Origin: Arcuatula senhousia
Taxonomy: Eukaryota; Mollusca; Bivalvia; Mytilida; Mytilidae
Reading direction: 5' to 3'
DNA: 64,000 nucleotides
Assembly (NCBI GenBank): GCA_963971305.1
Contig: OZ020307.1
Coordinates: forward strand, 14,149,501 to 14,213,500
Positions 55,938 through 64,000 of this stretch are shown one piece after another. The number at the start of each line of letters is the position of its first letter. Within the stretch, counting starts at the first letter, position 1. Made by a program: the position numbers and the translations under genes. The notes below the pieces were generated by a model. The model made no database searches. It was given only the letters and a program-made list of their open reading frames with translations, and was not told the origin of the DNA.

Positions 55938-57935
55938 AACAGCTTTTTAGAGTCATCACTTGGCGTCCGTCGTCCGTCCGTCGTCCGTCGTCCGTCGTCT
56001 GTCGTCTGTCGTCCGTCGTCCGTCGTCTGTCGTCCGTCGTCCGTCGTCCGTAAACTTTTTTAAACGTTAACTCCTCTGACACCATAAGTCCAATTGCAAT
56101 TAAACTTGGTATGGTTGTTCATTAGCATTCGGTGCTTAGAACTGATGTGGGGATTTTTGATTCGTCGAAAAACATGGCCGCCATGGCTTAAAATAGAACA
56201 TAGGGGTTAAATGCAGTTTTTTGCAAATAACTCAAAAACGGCTACAGATATCAAAATTCTGGCTGGATAAAAGTGATCAGCACCTCAAGATCTACCTATC
56301 CTGACATTTTGAAGAAAATCCAATCACCCATGTAGGAGTTATTGCCCTTTTTGTGGATTTTTTACAAATTTTGCACCTGTTTAGCTCAATATCTTGAAAA
56401 GTATACCAGATATTTGAGAAATTTAAATTGCATATTGTTGAGCACATCAAGATCTACAAAATATGTAATAGGGTCAACGTTGTAGGACCTTTCCTTTGAG
56501 GAGTTATTGCCCTTAGAACGTCAAAATTGAACATTTAAAAAGCATTTCCTCATTATATTGAAAACGTTAACTCCTCTGACACTTTAAGTCCAATTGGAAC
56601 CAAACTTGGTTTAGTTGTTTATTAGCCTTAGGTTTATAGAACTGATGTGGAGATTTTTGATTGGTCGTAAAACATGGCCGCTGTGGCTAAAAATAGAAAA
56701 TAGGGGTAAATGGCAGTTTTTTGCAAATAACTCTAAAACGGTGACAGATTTTAAATTTTTTATTGTGAACAAAAGTGATCAGCTCCTCAAGATTTACCAG
56801 CTCTGAAATTTTGAAGAAAATCTAACAACCCATGTAGGAGTTATTGCCCTTTTTGTGGATTTTTTGCAAATTTTGCACCTGTTTAACTCAATATCTTGAA
56901 AAGTATACCAGATATTTGAGAAATTTAAATTGTATATTGTTAAGCACATCAAGATCTACAAAATATGTAATAGGGTCAACGTTGTAGGACCTTTCCTTTG
57001 AGGAGTTATTGCCCTTAGAACGTCAAAATTGAACATTTAAAAGGCATTTCCTCATTATATTGAAAACGTTAACTCCTCTGACACTTTAAGTCCAATTGGA
57101 ACCAAACTTGGTATTATTCTTTATTAGCATTAGGTGTATAGAACTGATGTGGGAATTTTTGATTGGTCGTAAAACATGGCCGCTGTGGCTAAAAATAGAA
57201 CATAGGGGTAAATGGCAGTTTTTTGCAAATAACTCAAACACGGCTACAGATATCAAAATTCTGGCTTTGGGTAAAAGTGATCAGCACCTCAAGATCTACC
57301 AGCTCTGAAATTTTGAAGAAAATCCAACAACCCATGTAGGAGTTATTGCCCTTTTTGTGGATTTTTTGCAAATTTTGCACCTGTTTAGCTCAATATCTTG
57401 AAAACTATACAAGATATTTGAGAAATTTAAATTGCATATTGTTAAGCGCATCAAGATACACTAAATATGTAAAAGGGTCAACGTTGTAGGACCTTTCCTT
57501 TTAGGAGTTATTGCCCTTAGAATGTCAAAATTGAGCATTTAAAAGCATTTCCTCATTATATTGAAAACGTTAACTCCTCTGACACTTTAAGTCCAATTGG
57601 AACCAAACTTGGTATAATTATTCTTTATTAGCATTAGGTGTATAGAACTGATGTGGGGATTTTGGATGGGTTGTAAAACATGGCTGCTGTGGCTAAAAAT
57701 CGAACATTAGGTTAAACTGCATTTTTTTTTGCAAATAACTCAAAGATGGTGACAGATTTTTAGATTTTGATTGAGAACACAGTGATCAGCACCTTAAGAT
57801 CCACCATATTGTCAGATGACCCCTTTATTCATCTTATGACCCTTTCACCGTCAAATAGATTTTGCCTAATAACCTTTACTTCAGGCACATATGTCAGGTG
57901 AGCGATTCAGGCTCCTGGGAGCCTCTTGTCTTATT
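55938..57935 (+). mobile_element. 2-kb element of ~500-bp tandem units with GTCCGTC array
   Basis: After an opening TCATCACTTGGCGTCCGTC and a (GTCCGTC/GTCTGTC) array (55975-56050), units begin CGTTAACTCCTCTGACAC at 56064, 56564, 57067 and 57567. Each unit carries GAACTGATGTGG, AAACATGGCCGC, CAGTTTTTTGCAAATAACTC and AGGAGTTATTGCCC. The right end has CAGGTGAGCGATTCAGGCTC and CTGGGAGCC. The open frames in it are repeats of the same unit. A relative lies inverted at 62800-63725. Confidence 0.8.
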
Positions 57936-58660
57936 CTGAAATAGTTTTCATTATAAAATGCAAGAACATGAAAAACGCTATATTTACCTTTCACACCTAT
58001 AAGGGATCACTTGCTGACTCAGACCCAACACTGACTTTTGTAGAGCTTTCAATTCTGACGATCTTTCTGTCATAGTCGCTGAGTTACAAGCCAGTTTAAG
58101 TGATTTTACCCTCCTAATGTTCTATTTTAACGTCATTTTTCAACTACAGCTCTATGTGTAGTTAAATAGTAGTTTAAGCTTACCATAGGCTGGAAAATAG
58201 ACTTAATGTCTAAAATTCGAAGTTTAGCCATAGCGAGTATACCCAGCTTCTTGTAGACTTGAAACATACTTGTAATATACCATTTTACTTCTTTTAATAA
58301 ACGCACTGATATGTAGTTCTATATATATGTTTGTTAACCTTAATCATGGAGACCAACCTCTCTATCTATATAATGTGTTACAGACATCACTAGATCAATT
58401 TAGAGTGTACCGTTAGAACTCTTACTTTTTACCATGTTACCATGTAAATATTATGTATTGTCATTTTGGTTACACCATTATAATATCTGTATATAGTATG
58501 GCAATATTTAGCAAGGTTTGAAGTGTTTTGAGACAGTTTAAGACCTCGTCAACATCCAGTGTACGTGTGCGTGTAATGGTTAAACAAGTAAAACTTGTTT
58601 ATATCCAATTTAAACTACGAGCATGTGTGGCAATTATTTTGTGCATATTTTTCGTTACCG
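57936..58660. other. Spacer, nothing recognised
   Basis: No repeat or gene seen. Confidence 0.4.
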
Positions 58661-58663
58661 AAA

Positions 58664-60495
58664 GAAGCAGAGGTACCATTGGGGTATCCGAATATCAAAA
58701 GTCCGAAAGGGCAGAGACAAAACCAGCAAACACCAACAAGAACGGGACAAAAACAGACAACATGTAAAACATGGAAACACAAAACAACTGAATATCAATC
58801 AACAACGCGAACTCTAGTCGAAACCAGCGTGAACTCAGGTGCTCCGGAAGAGTAAGCAGTTCCTGCTTGCTATAGCACACCCGTCGCGTTGCCAATAGTC
58901 CATTCAGCGTGTCAAATCCGGTAAAGGAAGACAAAACAACACCCTATGACAAACCAACATCTGCACTCATCTGAGAGATCGGAATCCCATATTTGTCTAT
59001 AAGTGCATGATGTCTTCCGTAAAATTTCTTGAGTGAAGACAGCAACCGAGGAGCAACATAACCCTGTGTGAGCAATTTTTGCGTCAGACGTGTCGCTCTG
59101 CTAAGGAAATCGATGTAAGTCCCGCACGCTCTGGAGTAACGAATCAATTGAGATACGTAAACTCCATAAGCTGGAGCGGACGGAATGTTGCTACACAAGA
59201 AGGGGAAGTTGACGATTGGAAAGTTGAAGTCATCACGTTTGTCATAGAGCCTTGTTGAAAGTCTTCCTTGAGAGTCAATTTCGAGATGTAGATCTAAATA
59301 TGAAGCAGACTTCCTAGAATCCGTTGTGTCCTTTATCTCAAGCTCCTGTGGATATATGAGATGGAGAAAGTCACCAAATCGAGAATTGTTTAGTGAAAGG
59401 ACATCATCAATATAACGGAACGTGAGGTTGAAAGAGAGAGCTAGTCTACGGTCTTTTTTGTCTAGAAGAGATTGCAAGAAGTCTGCTTCATATGAATGAA
59501 GAAACAAATCAGCAAGCAAAGGTGCACAATTAGTGCCCATTGGAATCCCTATTGTTTGCTGAAAAACACGTCCACCAAACTGAACAAATATGTTGTCAAT
59601 AAGAAAGTTGAGCATGTCGATTATTTGGTCTTCTGTAAATTTGTTCTTTTTCTTAGACTCATTGATGACAAAGTAAGTCTTGGTATAATCGACTACAAGA
59701 AATTTGTACCTACGTTTTCCATTCTTTTTGAAAAAGCTGCGTTTAATCAGCTGTGCCAATCGCGATTTCAGTTGTTCATGTGGAATAGAAGTGTAAAGTG
59801 TGGAGAAATCGAATGTTTTGATGCTGTTACAAGATGAAACTGATTTAGAGTTAAGAATCTCCATCAGTTCTTTCGAATTCTTCAGGATCCACATTTGATT
59901 GACACCATTTCTAGAATAACAACAATCGTAATATTTCTGGAGGCCGGATTTTACTGCCGTAAGTATAGAAGTCAACAAAACTGAAAGAGGTTTAGTTGTA
60001 CATTTGGATGACCCTGCAATGAAGCGCTGTTTGTATGGATTTTTATGTAATTTGGGAATCCAATACAGGGATGGAATGTCATCATTACTGCCACCAACAG
60101 AAAGGCCGAAGGAGGAAATGACAGATTTGTGATTGTCAATGATTTCCTCCTTAGACAGTGTTGTAGCCTTGTATGTGGTGCTGTTGCTGGTACAACCAAC
60201 CCCCAATTCAGCTGTCAAACAGTCAATATAGTGTTTCTTGCACACAAAAATGATGTTATTTGGTGCTTTGTCTGCAGGTACGACAACATATTTGTCATGT
60301 AAGGTGGACAATGTTTTGGCAACATCAGCGTTGCTGAAAATGGATGTTGCCTTAGTGCTCATTGAGCCTTTCAAAGAATTGATTCTTTTCAAAACCAATG
60401 ACCTCACAGCTTTTACCCATTCTGACAAAACGTCACATTCTTTCTTCTGTTCTTTTTTGGCCCATTTTCTGGCATAGTCCTCAACTGAGCTATTT
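58664..60495 (-). mobile_element. Penelope-like element, 5'-truncated, intact reverse transcriptase frame
   Basis: Best-preserved copy in the window. It comprises a 280-bp 3' tail (58664-58943) and a reverse transcriptase frame open from about 60495 to 58944. The tail is shared by six to eight other places in the window. The coding part begins in mid-protein (EDYARKWAKKEQ), right after a stop and A+T-rich flank, so the copy is truncated at its 5' end. No GIY-YIG nuclease is seen after the reverse transcriptase. An N-terminal one could have been lost with the truncation. Confidence 0.85.
58944..60428 (-). CDS. Penelope-like reverse transcriptase (N-terminally incomplete)
   Basis: RNA-directed DNA polymerase of the Penelope type. 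Visible in order: KYVVVPADKAPNNIIFVCK (RT1-like), IPSLYWIPKLHKNPYKQRFI (the LPKIHK-type motif), KTFDFSTLYTSIPHEQL (motif A with FDFSTLYTSIPH), [20 protein letters not shown] (motif B) and FRYIDDVLSLNN (motif C with catalytic YIDD). SASYLDLHLEID and a C-terminal thumb-like region to MSADVGLS follow. Motifs A and C each keep their aspartates. There are 494 codons from a TTG at 60428; that start is arbitrary because the frame runs about 20 codons further upstream without an ATG. No internal stops, so this is a young copy. It is not associated with a host gene. Confidence 0.88.
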   Translation of the reverse strand: MSEWVKAVRSLVLKRINSLKGSMSTKATSIFSNADVAKTLSTLHDKYVVVPADKAPNNIIFVCKKHYIDCLTAELGVGCTSNSTTYKATTLSKEEIIDNHKSVISSFGLSVGGSNDDIPSLYWIPKLHKNPYKQRFIAGSSKCTTKPLSVLLTSILTAVKSGLQKYYDCCYSRNGVNQMWILKNSKELMEILNSKSVSSCNSIKTFDFSTLYTSIPHEQLKSRLAQLIKRSFFKKNGKRRYKFLVVDYTKTYFVINESKKKNKFTEDQIIDMLNFLIDNIFVQFGGRVFQQTIGIPMGTNCAPLLADLFLHSYEADFLQSLLDKKDRRLALSFNLTFRYIDDVLSLNNSRFGDFLHLIYPQELEIKDTTDSRKSASYLDLHLEIDSQGRLSTRLYDKRDDFNFPIVNFPFLCSNIPSAPAYGVYVSQLIRYSRACGTYIDFLSRATRLTQKLLTQGYVAPRLLSSLKKFYGRHHALIDKYGIPISQMSADVGLS

Positions 60496-60954
60496 AAATT
60501 TTATATTTTTTATTCCGATAATAAGAAAAAATAAACTTTTATTGAAGAAAAAGCTAAACTCTTAATTAAAAAGTGGTGTTCTCGACAACACTAGGTTCAT
60601 TTTTAAACTAAACATTGGACAGGGTGATATAAGTAATCGCTAAAATTGAATTCTGCGAAAACAAATCTCCCATTTTTAAAGGAATCCACGAAATTAAGCT
60701 CCCGCGAAAAATAACACAACTTATACAGTAATCAAGATATTTAAAAAAAAATGGAAGTTTCTACATATGTGGAACTTTGTCCATATAAAACATAATTGGA
60801 ACAAATCCACTTGAATCAGAAGCTTATAAAATGTAGCGAAGATCTGGAAGTTACAGAAAAAAAAACATCACATAACTACCTAAAGGTAAGACAAGCTAAA
60901 CTCAAAGCCAGTTTTTTTTTCAAAAACAAATATGCTGAGTGAAAAATAGATATA

Positions 60955-61090
60955 AAAGATAATGGGGTGTTGTATTGGATGTACCACAACCTACAGATGT
61001 CAGAGGTAATGTTTACATTCAAAATGTTAAAGAGTCGACAACCTTCACTGTGACCAGTTGTCGCTGGTTGTCGTTTTGCAATAGACACTA
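60955..61090. repeat. Dispersed repeat R4
   Basis: TGTACCACAACCTACAGATG and TTGTCGTTTTGCAATAG match the R4 copies at 20780 and 30785. Confidence 0.45.
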
Positions 61091-61149
61091 TAAAAAAAGG
61101 TAAAACCAATCCTAAACTTTTTAATGACAGACTCATTCTCAGTGTTTTG

Positions 61150-61415
61150 TGTTTCAATGTTTTATATGTTGTCTTTTATATGTTGGTTTTATTTTTAGTC
61201 TATTGATTTTGTCTCTGCCATTTCGGACTTTGACATTCGGATGCTCCTTTGGTACCTCTGCTTTCTATGGCAGATGTATATTTCCTTTGAAATGCCTGTA
61301 CCAAGTCAGGAACATTGCAATCTTCAATTTTTCCGGTATGTCTTCCTTGTTTTGTCTTGTCTTATGGACATTTGAGACTGATTCTCCAAGTTCGATAATT
61401 TTGTTATTTTCTAGA
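61150..61415. repeat. Penelope tail end followed by inverted R1
   Basis: 61170-61268 has the last part of the Penelope tail (TTTTGTCTCTGCCATTTCGG to TTTGGTACCTCTGC). 61280-61415 is R1 inverted (AAATGCCTGTACCAAGTCAG to TAATTTTGTTAT). Confidence 0.65.
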
Positions 61416-62300
61416 ATAACTAACACAAAGACGACAGGTGCAACCGTAAGCTTTGACAAAGATCACTGGCTTAAGCATAGAACAGACATATATAAAATGC
61501 GACTGGAAAACGTGTGTTCTAGAAGGGTAGAAGAAGACAGCTTGGGACAAAAATGGAGTACATTTTTCAGCCATCTTGCAAAATTTTAACCCTTTATTCC
61601 AATTCAAATGACTAGTTATATCATAAATGATGTGAAATTTTATTCTTTATTTAATTGTATTTATAAAATAAAACAATTGCAGCGCAATCATTTAAAAAGA
61701 GATTAAGCTATTAAAAAAATCTAATTTCAGGAAGATATTTGGCGGAAAATGTTTGACAAATATTTATAAAGAAATGTATGGAATAAAATTGGGTTTACTT
61801 AAATATCTCGAAAAGAAGAATAGAACCCCATGTTTTAATTATAGTAATCAAACTTATGTCCAACCAATTATTGTTTTTGTACACAAATTTGTACAGAATT
61901 CTATGTACGGTTTTGAAAATATATACATTTTCTGAATTTTCCAATATAATCTATATGCATACAAATTTCTTAAAAAATTAAAGCCAATTTGTGGTCATTA
62001 GTTGAATTGTTTAGCACGTCTCGTCCGTGTCTCTAAAATCAAAAATAATATAAGGTCAACTTTAACCTGATTGTAAATAGCACAACATTAAGTCTTCAAT
62101 ATTGAAAAGAGTGGGAAATACAATGTAGAGATTTTATAAGAATAGTAAAACTGATAGTGATCTTGTTAGTGATTGAATACTTTGCACTATGCATTGCTAA
62201 GACGACATTAACAAAAGGATAGAATATGTAATAATCTAGTCATTACCGGTATTTGATAACGATATAGTAACTTTTTAAGTTTATAGTAAAGTTGTTAAGT
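61416..62300. other. Spacer, no recognised gene
   Basis: A+T-rich; the short open frames have no protein character. On the minus strand it would include the 3' untranslated region of receptor C; I see no AATAAA in the first 150 bases after its stop. Confidence 0.4.
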
Positions 62301-62607
62301 CTATGTGTCTACAACATCAGGTGTAACTACTTGTCTGTTACGTAGACTCGTTGTAACTATCCCAATTTTATCGGCTACCTTGTTTTTCACTCTCCCCATG
62401 CGCTTAGTCTTCCAGATAACTTCAATGACAAAAACAAAAGTGGATATTCCTATAGCTCCAATATAGACATAGAATAATCCAAGTAGACTGTCCATGTCAA
62501 GGGAGTTGGCGGATCCTACCACATTTGTAGTCTCACAGCTATTGCCTTGTAACAACCATTTCTTTCTCCATCGTTCTATCAAACCGCCTTCAGCCATTTT
62601 CATTATT
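62301..62607 (-). CDS. Ionotropic glutamate receptor C, last coding exon only
   Basis: Homologous to exon 13 of receptors A and B: same acceptor context (ATTCAG|AATAATG), same opening IMKMAEGG, then ERWRKKWLLQGNSC, M4 [20 protein letters not shown] and a basic tail ending at TAG 62301-62303. It thus encodes the end of S2, the fourth membrane segment and the cytoplasmic tail of a channel subunit. The frame is intact. No exon 12 is found in the remaining 1.4 kb to the window edge. Intron 12 in A is 2.1 kb and in B 0.9 kb, so the rest of the gene may simply lie outside. An orphan duplicated exon is the alternative. Confidence 0.85.
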
Positions 62608-62799
62608 CTGAATATGTTTAAAGAAATTATAAATCATTTTTCGTTGACTGCATTTAATTTAAAAGTACAAAATCTTAGTATTAGTTGCGACCAAGATTGA
62701 AATTAGAAATAATAAAGAAAACAAGTAGAAACAAAGTTGGTGTTAGATAAGAAGCTAATAGAAGTTTGAATCGCTAACCATATATCTTTCGTTCAAAGT

Positions 62800-63725
62800 T
62801 CCGTTATGCTAATCAAGGCTAATCGTTTTCAAGCTATAGGGCTAATTAAGTGCAAAATTTTGAAAAAAAAATCAAAAAGGGCAATAACTCCAACATCAGC
62901 GGTTAGATCTTTTTCAAAATTTTAGGACAGGTAGATCTTAATATGCTGATCACTTTTGATTCTTGCACAATCTTCATATCTGTAACCATTTTTGAGTTAT
63001 TGGCAAAAAACTACAAGTTACCCCTATATTCTATTTTTAGCCATGGCGGCCATGTTTTTTGACGAATCTAAAATCCGAACGATAGAATTGTAGCATATAT
63101 GCTATAATACAAGTGTGCCAAGTTTAAATGCAGTTGGTCTTATGGTGTCAGACAAGTTAATCTTTGAAATTCAGGGGAAAAGTAATGAAAAATGGTAAAT
63201 TTTGACGTTTTAAGGGCAATAACTCCTAAAAGGAATGGTCCTTCAGCTTTGACCTAATTACATGAAATATAGATCTTGATGTGCTTAATCATAGGCAATT
63301 TGAATTTTTGAAATATCTTGCATAGTTTTTAAGATATAGGGCTAAATAATTGCTAAATTTTGAAAAAAAAATAAAGAAAAAAGGGCCATAACTCCTACAT
63401 CTTGTGGTGCTGAATACTTTTACCCCTGCCAAAATTTTAATATTTGTTACCGTTTTTGAGTTATTTGCAAAAAACTGTAATTTGACCCCTATGTTCTATT
63501 TTTAGCCATGGCGGCCATGTTTTTTTACAAATCAAAAATCCGAACGATAGTTTTGTACACATAATGCCACTAAACAACTGTACCAAGTTTGGTAGCAATT
63601 GGACATATGGTGTGGGACAAGTTAACGTTTGAAAAATTGTTTACAGACGACGACAGACGACGACGACGACGACGACGGACACCAAGTGATGATAAAAGAA
63701 GGTCCAGGTGAGCTAAAAAAAAGGC
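62800..63725 (-). mobile_element. Inverted relative of the ~500-bp-unit element
   Basis: About two units with GGGCAATAACTCC, GCCATGGCGGCCATGTTTTT and CTATTTTTAGCC, ending in a GACGACGACGACGACGGAC array and CACCAAGTGATGA..GGTGAGCTAAAA. Order and ends are those of 55938-57935 in the opposite orientation. If receptor C continues to the right, this lies in its intron 12. Confidence 0.75.
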
Positions 63726-64000
63726 GTGTTAACCACACATTTGAATGAAATATCAAAATTGGAAAGCTATTGGGGAAAACCCCGATTTAAGAATGTTCGA
63801 AGGTGACTTTGAAAGTGATGAAGTTTTGAAACTGATGCCTTAAATTAAAAGGGAATTATTAAAAATACAAAATAAGCTAAACATTCTGATAGGTTACCGT
63901 ACTCGTTTTAAAGATAATAAAAGTTCATAATTTGGTGGGAAAAGGTTTTTCTCTGTTTTTTATAGCTTTAATATTATCACGGTTTAGCTGTTTAAACCTG

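Noticed and set aside
56615..57308. Two similar frames (63 and 70 codons, IELMWxFLIGRKTWPLWLK)
   Set aside because: They come from adjacent ~500-bp tandem units; their similarity reflects the repeat, not a protein family.
59496..59837. 113-codon + strand frame
   Set aside because: Antisense shadow of the Penelope reverse transcriptase.
62616..64000. Exon 12 of receptor C
   Set aside because: I looked for the STYRK and DD-x-x-LEY codons on the minus strand and found only the repeat element.

Overview
This is an animal nuclear genome window, very probably from a bivalve mollusc; a marine mussel is my best guess. The evidence is A+T-rich sequence, GT-AG introns of 0.1-6 kb, AATAAA signals after the last exons, frequent TACATGTA-type words, and dense repeats of kinds common in bivalves: Penelope-like elements, CR1/L2-like LINEs, TIR elements with GTCCGTC arrays, and elements ending in GTCTCGCC. 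There are no operons, CRISPR arrays or bacterial signals.

The core is a tandem pair of ionotropic glutamate receptor genes on the + strand, which I reconstructed exon by exon. Receptor A (11502-33183) and receptor B (36380-47939) each have 13 coding exons. Their intron phases are identical and the summed exons stay in frame (835 and 823 aa). Both encode a signal peptide, an amino-terminal domain, the split ligand-binding domain (S1/S2), M1, the M2 pore loop, M3 and M4. The S2 half resembles NMDA-type subunits. A third paralogue, C, contributes only its last exon on the opposite strand (62301-62607); its body would lie past the right edge. Both complete receptors carry an acidic residue at the pore Q/R/N site and a changed M3 signature ([10 protein letters not shown]).

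The left flank (1-8919) holds a broken gene with a YqaJ/lambda-exonuclease-type nuclease domain, a SAP-like segment and a conserved C-terminal part split by two clean introns. It has at least four in-frame stops and at least two frameshifts. Upstream are four diverged tandem copies of an acceptor-exon-donor unit. Next is a 7-finger C2H2 zinc-finger gene on the minus strand (9038-9607).

The introns and spacers are repeat-built. Receptor A intron 2 holds a foldback element with a 53-bp perfect TIR and two minisatellites. Intron 3 holds a decayed Penelope-like copy between two copies of an intronic block. Intron 8 holds a LINE 5' fragment with a PHD finger, an endonuclease and a 2A-like motif but no reverse transcriptase. 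Intron 12 has two MITEs. Receptor B intron 4 has a minisatellite split by a Penelope tail, and intron 7 has a tandem-repeat TIR element. The 47.9-62.3 kb spacer contains a 2.3-kb palindrome (51.13-53.42 kb), a 1.1-kb TIR element, a 2-kb element built of 500-bp repeats, and the best-preserved Penelope-like reverse transcriptase (58.66-60.50 kb, minus strand).
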